In this document: in pieces, positions 17,178 to 26,981 of the stretch
How the letters are laid out: every line of letters starts with the position of its first letter
How positions within the stretch are numbered: the first letter of the stretch is position 1
Assembly (NCBI GenBank): GCA_016931455.1
Contig: JAFGES010000088.1
Coordinates: forward strand, 1 to 35,610
Length of the DNA: 35,610 bases
Origin: Desulfobacterales bacterium
GTDB lineage: Bacteria > Desulfobacterota > Desulfobacteria > Desulfobacterales > JAHDSC01
Direction: 5' to 3'
Notes under the pieces: generated by a model
The model's input: the letters and a program-made list of their open reading frames with translations, nothing else
Told to the model about the DNA's origin: nothing
Database searches by the model: none
Translations under genes and position numbers: made by a program

Positions 17178-18818
17178 TTAAACAGGAATTATAAAGTTAA
17201 ATTTGCTTCCCTTGTTTTCTCCTTCGCTAGTCGCCCAAATCTTACCTCCATGCAATTCGACCAATCTTTTTGTAAGCGAAAGACCCAAACCTGTGCCTTG
17301 ATACATTCGACTCGAAGAACCATTCGCCTGTTCAAAAGGATCAAAAATTCTCCGCTGATCCTCCGGTTTAATTCCGATACCTGTATCCTCTACTGATATT
17401 TCTAAAAAACCGTTATGAACGATTGTGGGCGGTTTATTTGACAGAGACAAATCAATTTTTTTCCCATCCGATATAATACATTGGTTATCATCGAAAAAGG
17501 CATGGCGAGCGGTAAGAATGATCGAACCATGATCGGGTGTAAATTTAACCGCATTGGCAAGAAGATTGTATAGGATTTGCTTCAACTTACGTTCATCCGC
17601 ATTTATCGTTGTGGGAATATTATCGCAATGGCATTTTGTTTGGATGGAATGTTTCATGGCCTTTTCTTTTATCATGACCAGGCTATTTTTTAAAAGCGCC
17701 TCTAATTTAACCACCGTGGTATTAATTTCCAATTTACCTGCTTCTACTTTTGAAAGATCTAGAATGTCATTTATCAATGAAAGCAAATGCCGGCTGCTTT
17801 GTAGTACATCACCCAAATATTCTTCCTGTGTTTTATTCAATTCTCCAAAATGTTTATCTGCTACCAATTCGGTAAAACCGATGATGTGATTTAAAGGCGT
17901 ACGCAGTTCATGGCTCATATTCGCTAAAAACATTGACTTCGAACGATTCGCAAATTCGGCGACTTCTTTGGCCTTTTTTAGATCCATTACTGCGCGTCCA
18001 AGATCTTTGTTGGCCTTCAATATTTCAGAAGTCCTTAAATTAACTTCATTTTCTAACTGCTCACGATTATTTTCCAGTTTCTGGTCGCGTAATTGAATTT
18101 GAGTCAGCATGGCATTAAAGCCATCAATAAGGATTCCCAACTCATCATTCGTTTGCTTTTCAGCCCGGATTGAATAGTTTTTCTCATCTGAAACAATTTT
18201 CATCGTCTGAGTTAGATATAATATGGGTTCGAAAATTATACCTCTGAACTTGGACGAAAGTATGTATGCCACACATATGGAAGCCAGCATGACTGTCGCA
18301 CTAACCGAAACATACAAACATAGACGGGAATATAGCTCATTTAAATTTGATCGCAAATAAACAACGCCGATGGATTCACCATCGAAAACAATATCTTTAA
18401 ACAGATTCAAATACCCCTTCTCATAGTAATAACCATTTCTAACCCCATCGGATGCTTTTATATTCTTGTTATCTAAAGGTGAAGGCATTAATATTTCACT
18501 ATTCTCTCTTCCAATGTGATATTTCGCAAACAATTGGCCTGCTCGGGTATAAATTTGTGCCGCGATCACGTTTGGGTCCGCTTTCAATGCTTCAAGCGTT
18601 TCTTCTGCGGCTTTCTGGTCGTTGAAGGTCAGTGCCGCGGTACTGTTGGACCCGATAACTTCCGCTAAAGTCGTTAGATTCTCCACCATGGTTTGTCGAA
18701 ATGTAAGTAGATCATTAATAACAAAAGATGCACAAGCGAGAAACAGTACAATAATGCTTGTCAACATAATGATAATTGTAAGCTTTTGCTTAATAGAAAT
18801 ATTTTGAAATAACTGCAT
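17178..18818 (-). CDS. Membrane histidine kinase with CHASE8-like sensor and HAMP
   Basis: The protein has 546 residues. The N-terminal membrane segment is about 12-33. The periplasmic domain (about 35-165) carries TLAEVIGSNSTAALTFNDQKAAEETLEAL-type features typical of CHASE8, the sensor found on YfiN/TpbB diguanylate cyclases. A second membrane segment is about 168-190. HAMP follows (about 191-245), then a coiled coil (about 245-290), HisKA with the phospho-acceptor His in SHELRTPLNHIIGF, and an HATPase_c domain with DTGIGI and GTGLGLSL. It probably autophosphorylates and passes phosphate to the REC proteins encoded either side. The YfiR-like gene directly upstream, only 20 bases away, is the likely periplasmic partner of the sensor. 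Confidence 0.9.
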   Translation of the reverse strand: MQLFQNISIKQKLTIIIMLTSIIVLFLACASFVINDLLTFRQTMVENLTTLAEVIGSNSTAALTFNDQKAAEETLEALKADPNVIAAQIYTRAGQLFAKYHIGRENSEILMPSPLDNKNIKASDGVRNGYYYEKGYLNLFKDIVFDGESIGVVYLRSNLNELYSRLCLYVSVSATVMLASICVAYILSSKFRGIIFEPILYLTQTMKIVSDEKNYSIRAEKQTNDELGILIDGFNAMLTQIQLRDQKLENNREQLENEVNLRTSEILKANKDLGRAVMDLKKAKEVAEFANRSKSMFLANMSHELRTPLNHIIGFTELVADKHFGELNKTQEEYLGDVLQSSRHLLSLINDILDLSKVEAGKLEINTTVVKLEALLKNSLVMIKEKAMKHSIQTKCHCDNIPTTINADERKLKQILYNLLANAVKFTPDHGSIILTARHAFFDDNQCIISDGKKIDLSLSNKPPTIVHNGFLEISVEDTGIGIKPEDQRRIFDPFEQANGSSSRMYQGTGLGLSLTKRLVELHGGKIWATSEGENKGSKFNFIIPV

Positions 18819-18838
18819 CCGTTCTTCTTTCTTTAAAC

Positions 18839-19390
18839 TTAGCTTTTAACGATCTTTGCCATTTTTAATAGATGAGAGCTAATTTTCAAGCCGGCGTGAC
18901 GGGCTGAATCGATATTAATTTCAAAACGAATCTTATTATTAATAACAATGAATTCGATGATACCTCCAAGGCTGGTAAATTCAGCTATATCACTGACGGT
19001 TAAAACCGGCCGATCTTTGATATCCGTTAAGATCTGCTTCGCCTCTTTTTCCATAGATCTGCTGATGAAAAGGATATGGCATTTCGAATGATCCTTAGCG
19101 TGCTTCGATGTTTCAACAAGCAGTTTCCGGCCATCGACCGTCTTATTTTCGATAGACTGAATGACATCGTCATCAAACGGATTTTTACCAAGAATACAAA
19201 GATAAATGGGTGCGTGCTCATCTTCAAAAACTTCGATAGGCCAATCTACAAACTTGGCAAAATTATACAAAAAAGCCGCCTTAACCAAATACTCGCGATA
19301 CAAAACCGAATCCGCATATGCATGGGTTTCAAATAGAAGCATAAGACCTATCGATACTTTAATAAAAAGTTTATAGCCTTTAACAAGCAT
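18839..19390 (-). CDS. YfiR-family periplasmic protein
   Basis: The protein has 183 residues with a signal peptide (cleavage near 26, AYA-DS), then the DUF4154/YfiR fold: LVKAAFLYNFAKFVDWP, CILGKNPF, KCHILFISRS and a C-terminal strand-rich part with INIDSARHAGLKISSHLLKMAK. YfiR in Pseudomonas and E. coli is a periplasmic inhibitor of the CHASE8-HAMP-GGDEF protein YfiN. Here the next gene carries a comparable sensor fused to a histidine kinase, suggesting that YfiR controls phosphorylation rather than a cyclase directly. It has a modest ribosome site (AAAAGG, about 9 bases). Confidence 0.87.
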   Translation of the reverse strand: MLVKGYKLFIKVSIGLMLLFETHAYADSVLYREYLVKAAFLYNFAKFVDWPIEVFEDEHAPIYLCILGKNPFDDDVIQSIENKTVDGRKLLVETSKHAKDHSKCHILFISRSMEKEAKQILTDIKDRPVLTVSDIAEFTSLGGIIEFIVINNKIRFEINIDSARHAGLKISSHLLKMAKIVKS

Positions 19391-19511
19391 TTAGCGGGCC
19401 TTTTAATAATCAGAGAATATATAAAAAATATTACTCTTTAATTTTTCGAGCAAGCGCTCGCTTTTATACCTAAAATTGAACAAACAGCCTTTCACGTTCA
19501 TTATCAAATAT

Positions 19512-21293
19512 TTATTGATAAACATAAACCCTATCTTTTCCATCTTTTTTGGCTCTAGAAAGCATGATAGTGGCTTGCTGAATTAATTCTTCAATATCGG
19601 AAGCATTTTCAGGACAAACGGATATTCCCATACTGATCGTAATTTTGCCGGCCAATGGGGATGTTTCTTGCAAAAAAAGGTGAGATCCAACCAACTTTCG
19701 AATTGTTTCAGCAAGATTAAATGCTCGTTCCCTATCTGTATAAGGCAAAACCAATGCGAATTGCTCACTTTCATAACGAGCCGCTAAATCGATCTCTCTA
19801 ATGTTCATTTTTAAAATCTGCGCTAACTCACGTAACAAAAAATCACCTGCCAAGTGCCCGGCGCTATCGTTGTATTGCTTAAAGTCATCAATATCAGCCA
19901 TAATAACAGCAACAGAATATTTTTGGCTAATTGATCTTTTTAGCTCAAGAGTCAAAAACCGCTTAAAATATAAATAATTGTACAGTCCGGTTAAACTGTC
20001 GCTATTGACTGAATTAAAAGCATTCTCATAATGCAAATAAAGCTTCTCTATATATTTTCTTTTCTTTAATAAAATATTTGCCCTTGCTTTTAGCTGTCGA
20101 CGGTCAACCGGTTTGATTAAAAAATCATCCGCGCCGAGTTCAATTCCCTTGATTCTGCTATCCATATCTTCCAAACCGGTAATAAAAATAACCGGAACGT
20201 TTCTGATCTCACCTATTTTTTTTAGACGTCTGTAAAGATCAAAACCGTCCATATCCGGCAAAACAATATCAAGTAGAATCAGATCGAGTTCTTTCTCTTT
20301 GGCCAAAGTTATCGCCTCTTCTCCGTTTTTAGCACGAATGAGCTGGTAGGGCTGCTCTTTCAAATAGATTTGAATGAGTTTTGCATCCGTCTCATTATCT
20401 TCCACCAAAAGTACTCGGAACATATCTTTTTCATTATTAGTAGACATATCCGATCCGGATTTGATCATAATTTGCTCCTCGGATTGTACTCGTATCGTTA
20501 ATTGCTCTTGATATTGCTTCATTCGAAGTATGGAATTGATTCTCGCCAAAAGCTCTGTTGCATTCACCGGTTTGCTCAAAAACTCATCGGCACCCGCTTC
20601 TGCTCCTTTTAATTTATCCTCTTCACTGTCCAGAGCCGTAACTAAAATGATGGGGATATTTTTCGTGGCAGAATCACTTCTCAGTTTCTTGGTCACTTCA
20701 TAACCATCCATGTTCGGCATCATAATATCAAGTAAAATTAAGTCCGGACATTCGTTAGCCACCTTTTCCAAAGCTACCGACCCATTTTCGGCCCTGATGA
20801 TTTCATAATCGCTTTCGGGGAGCATGGCTGCCAATAATTTGATATTCAACGGCTCATCATCGACAATCAAAATTTTGTTTTTATAAGTAGACGTTTTGTA
20901 ACTACCTTTATCTTTTCGCTCATCTTTTATTAGAAATTTATTTACGGATTTTATAAAAGAACGAGTATCAATCGGTTTGGATATATAACCATCACAACCT
21001 GCTTCTAAAGCTTTTTTATCATCACCTTCCATAGCATATGCAGTAAGAGCAACAATGGGTATATCCTTGAAGATGGGATTCGCCTTTATTTCCCTAGTGG
21101 CACACAAACCGTCCATTCCCGGAAGTTGAATATCCATTAGGATGAGGTCCGGCTTGTTCCGGCCGATTAACTCAATACCACTTTCAGCGTCCATGGCCTC
21201 AAGGACTTTGTATTTACTTAAATGGAGCAAACTTCTGACTAGCTTCATATTCACTTCATTGTCTTCGATTACCAAAATGTTTCTACCTATCAT
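19512..21293 (-). CDS. Triple-receiver response regulator with degenerate GGDEF domain
   Basis: The protein has 593 residues. Three receiver domains are seen at about 4-122, 137-258 and 288-408. Each keeps its phospho-acceptor Asp (MDIQLPGMDG, LDIMMPNMDG, LDIVLPDMDG) and the later Lys. Residues about 430-593 are a GGDEF fold (DSLTGLYNY, MADIDDFKQYND, ITISMGISVCP), but the signature loop is ESEQF, so it is probably catalytically dead. The ATG has the ribosome site GGGGAG. It heads the four-gene signalling cluster and may act as a phosphate sink or scaffold for the adjacent kinase. Confidence 0.87.
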   Translation of the reverse strand: MIGRNILVIEDNEVNMKLVRSLLHLSKYKVLEAMDAESGIELIGRNKPDLILMDIQLPGMDGLCATREIKANPIFKDIPIVALTAYAMEGDDKKALEAGCDGYISKPIDTRSFIKSVNKFLIKDERKDKGSYKTSTYKNKILIVDDEPLNIKLLAAMLPESDYEIIRAENGSVALEKVANECPDLILLDIMMPNMDGYEVTKKLRSDSATKNIPIILVTALDSEEDKLKGAEAGADEFLSKPVNATELLARINSILRMKQYQEQLTIRVQSEEQIMIKSGSDMSTNNEKDMFRVLLVEDNETDAKLIQIYLKEQPYQLIRAKNGEEAITLAKEKELDLILLDIVLPDMDGFDLYRRLKKIGEIRNVPVIFITGLEDMDSRIKGIELGADDFLIKPVDRRQLKARANILLKKRKYIEKLYLHYENAFNSVNSDSLTGLYNYLYFKRFLTLELKRSISQKYSVAVIMADIDDFKQYNDSAGHLAGDFLLRELAQILKMNIREIDLAARYESEQFALVLPYTDRERAFNLAETIRKLVGSHLFLQETSPLAGKITISMGISVCPENASDIEELIQQATIMLSRAKKDGKDRVYVYQ

Positions 21294-21588
21294 TTCGAAG
21301 TCTCCCCTTTTTTGGATTCGACTCTTTTTCGGCTGCTATGTTTAAAACTATTTGTAGATTCAATTTCAAAAAATTTTTTCAATATCTTTTCAAAGGATAT
21401 TTATTTCTAAAATGTTGGATGAATATTGATAATGATAATAATCGGATTAAATTTTGATAACTTAAACAGGAAATATTTTAGCTGATTATTTAGTTCGGAT
21501 TCTATATTCAAGTCATCTCGAAAGTGATCGCAACAATAGGATATTCTTCGATTCCATAAAGACTGCAATATACTTCGGAGGAGAAAGT
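21294..21588. other. AT-rich intergenic region between divergent signals
   Basis: No protein-coding gene is supported. The right part precedes a small plus-strand ORF with a strong ribosome site; the left part is the upstream region of the triple-REC gene. I saw no clear terminator, repeat or convincing promoter. Confidence 0.4.
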
Positions 21589-21726
21589 ATGAATCATTCA
21601 AAATTTTGGAGGGGAGAAAAGGCTATATATAATCAAAAGGGATTGGATGGTAATTCAGAAGAAGATATCGTAGCAACTCAACTACTTTATTGCAACTTTT
21701 CTTCCAAGGTTTCCCAGCGCTGGTAG
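21589..21726 (+). CDS. Candidate small protein (45 residues), unknown
   Basis: The ORF starts ATG with a near-ideal ribosome site (GGAGGAG, 5 bases before the start) and encodes 45 residues beginning MNHSKFWRGEKAIYN and ending SKVSQRW. It is hydrophilic with no membrane segment. The last 40 bases overlap the 3' end of uup on the other strand. I recognise no family. The ribosome site is the only evidence, so it could be chance. Confidence 0.3.
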   Translation: MNHSKFWRGEKAIYNQKGLDGNSEEDIVATQLLYCNFSSKVSQRW

Positions 21727-23489
21727 GCATCTTTCAATTCATTCTCCAATGCCGCCAACTGAACCTTAGTGTTTGCAATCCGACCACTATTGCTTTGGTA
21801 AAACGCCGGATCAGCCATCATTTGATAGAGTTGCCGTTGCTGTGTTTCAAGATTTTCGATCCGTTGCGGCAAGGTTTCAAGCTCTCGTTGTTCATTATAA
21901 CTCAGCTTGTCGGACCGCTTTGGCTTTAATTTTGTTTTCTCTATTTTGCCGACATTATTTTCCGCATTATTCAGTGTGACAGGTTCAGCCTGACTCAACC
22001 AGTCATCATAATTGCCTACATATTCAGAAATCTTTCCTTTGCCTTCAAAAACCAAAGTACTCGTAACCACATTATTAATAAACATTCTATCATGACTCAC
22101 TAAAAGCAAGGTACCCTGATAGTTCAGCAAAACCTCTTCCAAAAGTTCCACCGTCTCGACATCCAAATCGTTGGTCGGCTCATCCAGGATTAAAAAATTT
22201 GACGGCATAGCAAATAGCTTTGCCAGCATCAGACGGTTGCGCTCCCCTCCGGAAAGATATCGAACCGGACTGCGGGATTTTTCAGGTGTAAATAGAAAAT
22301 CTTGAAGATAACTCACAATATGCCGCTGCTTGCCGTTTATGTCGATGATATGACTGCTGTCGGCGACATTTTCCTGAAGTGTCTTTTGTTCATCCAACTG
22401 GTAGCGAAGCTGATCAAAATAAGCCGTTTTCAACTGAGTGCCATGGCGTACAGTCCCTTGATCAGGGTATAGCTCGCCCAAAAGTATTTGAAGCAAGGTA
22501 CTTTTACCCGACCCATTATATCCAATAATACCGACCTTGTCGCCACGCATAATCGTAGTGGAAAAGTTATTGATGTAAAGATCGTCTTGATAGGCGTAAG
22601 TGATTCCTTGGGCATCAATGACAAGTTTTCCGGAAATTTCGGAATGTTGCAATTGCATCCGTACCCTGCCGGTACATTCACGCCGCGCGAACCGTTGGGC
22701 ACGCATCTGCTGCAATGCCTTGATTCGACCTTTGTTTCGGGTGCGCCGCGCTTTTATACCCTGCCGAATCCAGAATTCCTCACGGGACAACTTTTTATCG
22801 AAAATTATTTGCCGGGAAGTCTCTGATTCAATTTCCAATTCCTTACGTTTCAGAAAGGTCTGATAATCACAGCACCAACTGGCAAGGTTTCCACGATCTA
22901 ATTCGACAATGCGCGTTGAAAGTCTTTGTAGAAAAAAACGGTCATGGGTAACAAAAATTAAAGTTTGGGCATGACGGAGAAGGAATTCTTCCAACCAATG
23001 CATTGCCTCAATATCCAAATGATTGGTCGGTTCATCTAAAAGTAAAATATCCGGGTTACCTGCCAGACATCCGGCAATCATAACCCGCCGTTTTAGACCT
23101 GCGGATAAACTTGCGAAGTCTGCATCAGGGTCTAATTTCATACGCGAAATCATCTGATCGATTTGGGGCAAAACTTTCCATTCTTCTTCAGTATCGCATG
23201 ATTCTCTCTGCTTACCGACTTCTTTTGCGATAACATCAAAAATCTTGCCGTTTAATCTTTGAGGCACTTCCTGTTGGAGGAAAGCAATTTTTACTCCCCT
23301 CCGATATTGTATATCCCCTTCATCCGGAAGTAGCTCACGGCTGATCAGCCGCATCAGCGTAGACTTCCCGGAACCGTTTCGCCCAAGTAAACCTACTCGC
23401 TCCCCCTGTTCGATCAGGAGGTTTATTTGATCTAATACACAGGGGCCTCCAAAGCCTATACTTACCCCCCGTATGCTTAATAACGCCAT
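21687..23489 (-). CDS. uup: ABC-F ATPase, Uup type
   Basis: This is a soluble ABC-F protein with two ATPase cassettes and no membrane domain, expected to act on the ribosome. It has 600 residues. Cassette 1 has Walker A GRNGSGKST (about 37-45), signature LSAGLKRRV and LLLDEPTNHLD. Cassette 2 has GYNGSGKST, LSGGERNRL and LILDEPTNDLD. The linker EEFWIRQGIKARRTRNKGR is characteristic of Uup, and the C-terminus (about 525-600) is a coiled-coil tail as in Uup. Its start overlaps the end of the radical SAM gene by 13 bases, implying coexpression. Confidence 0.9.
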   Translation of the reverse strand: MALLSIRGVSIGFGGPCVLDQINLLIEQGERVGLLGRNGSGKSTLMRLISRELLPDEGDIQYRRGVKIAFLQQEVPQRLNGKIFDVIAKEVGKQRESCDTEEEWKVLPQIDQMISRMKLDPDADFASLSAGLKRRVMIAGCLAGNPDILLLDEPTNHLDIEAMHWLEEFLLRHAQTLIFVTHDRFFLQRLSTRIVELDRGNLASWCCDYQTFLKRKELEIESETSRQIIFDKKLSREEFWIRQGIKARRTRNKGRIKALQQMRAQRFARRECTGRVRMQLQHSEISGKLVIDAQGITYAYQDDLYINNFSTTIMRGDKVGIIGYNGSGKSTLLQILLGELYPDQGTVRHGTQLKTAYFDQLRYQLDEQKTLQENVADSSHIIDINGKQRHIVSYLQDFLFTPEKSRSPVRYLSGGERNRLMLAKLFAMPSNFLILDEPTNDLDVETVELLEEVLLNYQGTLLLVSHDRMFINNVVTSTLVFEGKGKISEYVGNYDDWLSQAEPVTLNNAENNVGKIEKTKLKPKRSDKLSYNEQRELETLPQRIENLETQQRQLYQMMADPAFYQSNSGRIANTKVQLAALENELKDAYQRWETLEEKLQ

Positions 23490-25126
23490 GAATGCCCTCT
23501 GATTCCCGTCCCTCTGATCTGAATGACTCTTAATCCTTGAATAAATTTTCGTGTCAATTCTTCTGCAATCCTATGTTCAAATATTTCTCCATTGGGCAAC
23601 ATGCCTCTGATCTTACCGTCGTGAAAAAAGCATTGGAGCAGTTTGATGCCTATATCGATTCTGTTCGTGATATTTTTAGGTGAAATCTCACAAAAAGGTA
23701 AGGGAGCGGGAATTTCTAAACCCTGGTCCAGAAGAGATTTAATAAAATTCAGTATTCTTCCAAGTCGCATCAACGTGACGGCCTCAGTTCGGCTGGTCGT
23801 ATGAGACACAGGCAAAGCACTGGATCGCATCAGCGATAGATGTTTAGGAAGTATACCTAAGTCCTTGGACAATTCAAAATACCGGCTGCCCGGGGCTGGA
23901 TAGAAAATGGAAACTCCGGCAAGCACTCTTTTTTGGGCAAGATAAAGAAGATCCAAAACACTGTCTTCCGCCGTTTGGTCCGGTGCACCCGCAATCACAT
24001 AGCCGATAGATTGAAGACCGTAACGTTCGGCAAGAATAAGCGCATGTTCAAAATCGCTAATAACATCCGGTCGGTGAAATTTATTAAGCTGTTTTTTGGA
24101 TACCGAACCCAGAGAAAGATTAAGGACTTTGAAACCGACAGCTTTCATTTCCTGAACGACTTCTTCATTCAGTGTTGGCGGGAAAAGGCCGTTCATTGCT
24201 CTGAATTCAAGTTGTTCCGATTTAAATCGTTTTTTTATTTCCCGCAATAAACTCAGAAACCATTGGGTATCCAATGAGATATTCTCGTCTTCAAAATCAA
24301 TAAAACCAACCTTATAATGCGAGACGGCCGCTTCGATTTCCTGAATAATTGATTCCGTGCTTCTTTGCCGGTAGGTGAAAGAAGAAGAAGCTCCCAGGCA
24401 ACAGTAGCTGCATTTCAAGGGGCAGCCCCGACTCGACAGAATAACCATACTGCCTTTTTTCTTCCTTTGATAGAAAGAATGTTTAATTAGATGCATAGCC
24501 GGTAAAGGATAGTGGTTCAAGTTTTCCATTATTGCAGGTTTGTTTATATGGATCTTTTGTTTTTTTTTACGAAACACTATTCCGGGTACCGATTCCAGTG
24601 CTTCTCCCTGCATGATTTTCTCGGCAAGTATAGGCATGGAAACTTCACCTTCACCACGCAAAACATAATCTACCGCTTCGCATTCCATTACGTTTTCCGG
24701 CATATTCGTAGGGTGATGACCCCCTAGTACGACTTTGCAGTTCGGGTGATATTTTTTAACGATTTGTGCGCTTTTTAAGGCCTCATGACTATAAGCTGTA
24801 AAAAGAGAAGAAATTCCAATCAGAAAGGCTTTAGACTTTACCGCGACCTTACCCATATGCTCAAAACTGTATCCAAAATGTCTAAAATGGTGAAAAAGCC
24901 CGAAAGGAGATTGATCAGGTTTTCCATAATACGCTTCAAGGTAAGCCATTTCCGGTGGTAGAGCAATATTGCGGAATTTTGAAGTCGCCAGTCCATCAAA
25001 AATATCAGTTGAAAATCCCGCCTTTATCAGGGCCGAGGCAATACATATCAGCCCGTATGGCATTGTCCTTTTAGTAGTAAGGTAAAAGTCTCTGATCGGA
25101 GGTTGTATAAGAAGAATATCGGACAT
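23477..25126 (-). CDS. B12-binding-type radical SAM protein
   Basis: The protein has 549 residues. Residues about 1-180 form a Rossmann-like B12-binding-type domain (ILLIQPP start; VVLGGHHPTNMPE; DYVLRGEGE), but there is no classic DxHxxG cobalamin-ligand motif. Residues about 225-440 are a radical SAM core with CPLKCSYC, followed by a short C-terminal region. These proteins are often methyltransferases or enzymes of lipid or peptide modification; the substrate is not evident. No maturation or scaffold gene sits beside it, only uup downstream (overlap 13 bases). The ribosome site at the ATG is weak. Confidence 0.82.
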   Translation of the reverse strand: MSDILLIQPPIRDFYLTTKRTMPYGLICIASALIKAGFSTDIFDGLATSKFRNIALPPEMAYLEAYYGKPDQSPFGLFHHFRHFGYSFEHMGKVAVKSKAFLIGISSLFTAYSHEALKSAQIVKKYHPNCKVVLGGHHPTNMPENVMECEAVDYVLRGEGEVSMPILAEKIMQGEALESVPGIVFRKKKQKIHINKPAIMENLNHYPLPAMHLIKHSFYQRKKKGSMVILSSRGCPLKCSYCCLGASSSFTYRQRSTESIIQEIEAAVSHYKVGFIDFEDENISLDTQWFLSLLREIKKRFKSEQLEFRAMNGLFPPTLNEEVVQEMKAVGFKVLNLSLGSVSKKQLNKFHRPDVISDFEHALILAERYGLQSIGYVIAGAPDQTAEDSVLDLLYLAQKRVLAGVSIFYPAPGSRYFELSKDLGILPKHLSLMRSSALPVSHTTSRTEAVTLMRLGRILNFIKSLLDQGLEIPAPLPFCEISPKNITNRIDIGIKLLQCFFHDGKIRGMLPNGEIFEHRIAEELTRKFIQGLRVIQIRGTGIRGHSWRY

Positions 25127-25182
25127 GTAAAAAGCATTTCGCTTTGTTTACGACCATTTCTCAGAATGCAGTCTGAAAACCG

Positions 25183-25204
25183 AAAAATAATGATCTCCCA
25201 TCAT
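25183..25204 (-). terminator. Weak candidate terminator after pdxT
   Basis: On the minus strand a 5-bp stem ATGAT/ATCAT with loop GGGAG is followed by TATTTTT. It lies between the pdxT stop and the radical SAM gene. The stem is short, so support is modest. Confidence 0.3.
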
Positions 25205-25220
25205 CTCCCGGCAAGACGAT

Positions 25221-25796
25221 CTAAACGTTGATTAATTTCAAAAAATACTGGTGAAAACGTGTATCTCTGGTCAGCTCGGGATGAAATGCAGTTGCCAGCC
25301 ATTTTCCTTGCTGAGCTGCAACGGCAGTTCCATCGGCCAGTTCGGCAATCACTACAGCATCATTTTTTACTGAAATCAAACGGGGAGCCCTAATAAAAAC
25401 AGCTGGGAAAGGTTGGGTTTCCCCGTTCTTTAACACCGGCACATGCAGATAGGCTTCAAAACTATCTGCCTGGCGGCCGAATGCATTCCGCTGGACTTTA
25501 ATATCCATTAGACTCAGCAACGGCTGGTCCGTACCAACATCCTTAGCCAGCAAAATCATACCGGCACAGGTACCCCAAACCGGCTTTTGGATAGCAAACT
25601 TTCGTAGAGGTTCCAGCAGATGAAAGGCAATCAGCAACTTGCCGATTGTCGTACTCTCACCGCCGGGAATAATCAATCCTTCCAGTTCCCGCAGATCCTC
25701 CGGAAGTCTTACGGCAACAGGATCTACTCCCAATTCGGATAGCATTTGTGCATGCTCGATAAAATCCCCTTGTAAGGATAATACACCGATCTTCAT
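25221..25796 (-). CDS. pdxT: Pyridoxal 5'-phosphate synthase glutaminase subunit
   Basis: PdxT hydrolyses glutamine and delivers ammonia to PdxS. It has 191 residues. The catalytic triad parts are visible: Cys77 in GTCAGM and the His/Glu pair in FHPELT near 170-173. The oxyanion loop GGESTTIGKL is present. It follows pdxS by about 31 bases in the same direction, the standard deoxyxylulose-5-phosphate-independent PLP pair. PLP serves SelA, SpeA and NspC encoded in this window. Confidence 0.95.
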   Translation of the reverse strand: MKIGVLSLQGDFIEHAQMLSELGVDPVAVRLPEDLRELEGLIIPGGESTTIGKLLIAFHLLEPLRKFAIQKPVWGTCAGMILLAKDVGTDQPLLSLMDIKVQRNAFGRQADSFEAYLHVPVLKNGETQPFPAVFIRAPRLISVKNDAVVIAELADGTAVAAQQGKWLATAFHPELTRDTRFHQYFLKLINV

Positions 25797-25827
25797 TTTT
25801 AATCTATCTTTTCAATATTATTGCATA

Positions 25828-26748
25828 TTACCATCCACGAGTCGCCAACTGCTCATTCTCAGCCAAGCTGCCGACACTGATACCTACCATCGGCTCACCC
25901 AAATTTTCACTCACTTTAGCAAGAATTTCCGGGTTTTGATAATGAGTTGTTGCTTCAACGATCGCTTTAGCTCTTGGTGCCGGATCACTGCTTTTAAAAA
26001 TACCTGAACCCACAAAAATTCCATCAACACCAAGTTGCATCATCAATGCTGCATCGGCCGGAGTGGCAATACCACCGGCTGCAAAATTAACAACCGGTAA
26101 TCGACCCAATTCTTTGGTTTCCTTCACTAAATGATAAGGTGCACCCATTTCCTTTGCATAGGTCATCAGTTCCTCGTTCGGCATTTGCTGCAAACGACGA
26201 ATTTCTCCCAAAACGGTTCGAGCATGACGCACGGCTTCCACCACGTCACCGGTACCGGCTTCCCCTTTGGTTCGGATCATCGCCGCACCTTCACCGATAC
26301 GCCGCAAAGCCTCACCCAAATTGCGGCATCCGCAGACAAAAGGAACTTGGAAATCATGTTTGTTGACATGATACATCTCATCGGCCGGAGTTAAGACCTC
26401 ACTCTCATCGATATAATCGACTCCTATCGATTGCAGTATTTGTGCCTCTACAAAGTGGCCGATTCTACATTTGGCCATTACGGGTATTGTAACAGCCTCA
26501 ATGATTCGTCGAATCATACCCGGATCAGACATTCTGGCAACACCGCCGGCAACACGGATATCAGCTGGAACCCGTTCCAAAGCCATGACGGCAACAGCAC
26601 CGGCCTCTTCAGCAATAATAGCCTGTTCCGGCGTCACGACATCCATAATGACACCGCCTTTAAGCATTTGGGCCAGACCACGTTTTACGGTATTACTGCC
26701 GGTTTGGCCTTGTTTTTTTTCTACCCGAGCCTTTTGTTTTATATTCAT
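25828..26748 (-). CDS. pdxS: Pyridoxal 5'-phosphate synthase synthase subunit
   Basis: PdxS builds PLP from ribose 5-phosphate, glyceraldehyde 3-phosphate and ammonia. It has 306 residues. The family blocks [43 protein letters not shown] and [23 protein letters not shown] are all intact. I chose the ATG at 26748, with GGAGG 8 bases upstream; a TTG five codons earlier coincides with that ribosome site and is unlikely. It is first in the pdxST pair. Confidence 0.95.
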   Translation of the reverse strand: MNIKQKARVEKKQGQTGSNTVKRGLAQMLKGGVIMDVVTPEQAIIAEEAGAVAVMALERVPADIRVAGGVARMSDPGMIRRIIEAVTIPVMAKCRIGHFVEAQILQSIGVDYIDESEVLTPADEMYHVNKHDFQVPFVCGCRNLGEALRRIGEGAAMIRTKGEAGTGDVVEAVRHARTVLGEIRRLQQMPNEELMTYAKEMGAPYHLVKETKELGRLPVVNFAAGGIATPADAALMMQLGVDGIFVGSGIFKSSDPAPRAKAIVEATTHYQNPEILAKVSENLGEPMVGISVGSLAENEQLATRGW

Positions 26749-26981
26749 GGCAAAAACCTCCAAATAAAATTACGAATATAGTTTAAATACACTGATTTCA
26801 CTCCGTACCATATTTATAGAAGTTAAAACAAATTATATATTTTATTCTGTTTAACAATCGTCAAAATAAGTGGAATTTTATTATCAGGGCAGGAATAATA
26901 AAGGTAGAGGGGGTTGTATGTCAACTATAAATGCTACACATGATATTGAGGTGTTTTTCCGAATATTGTTATTCAACTCAA

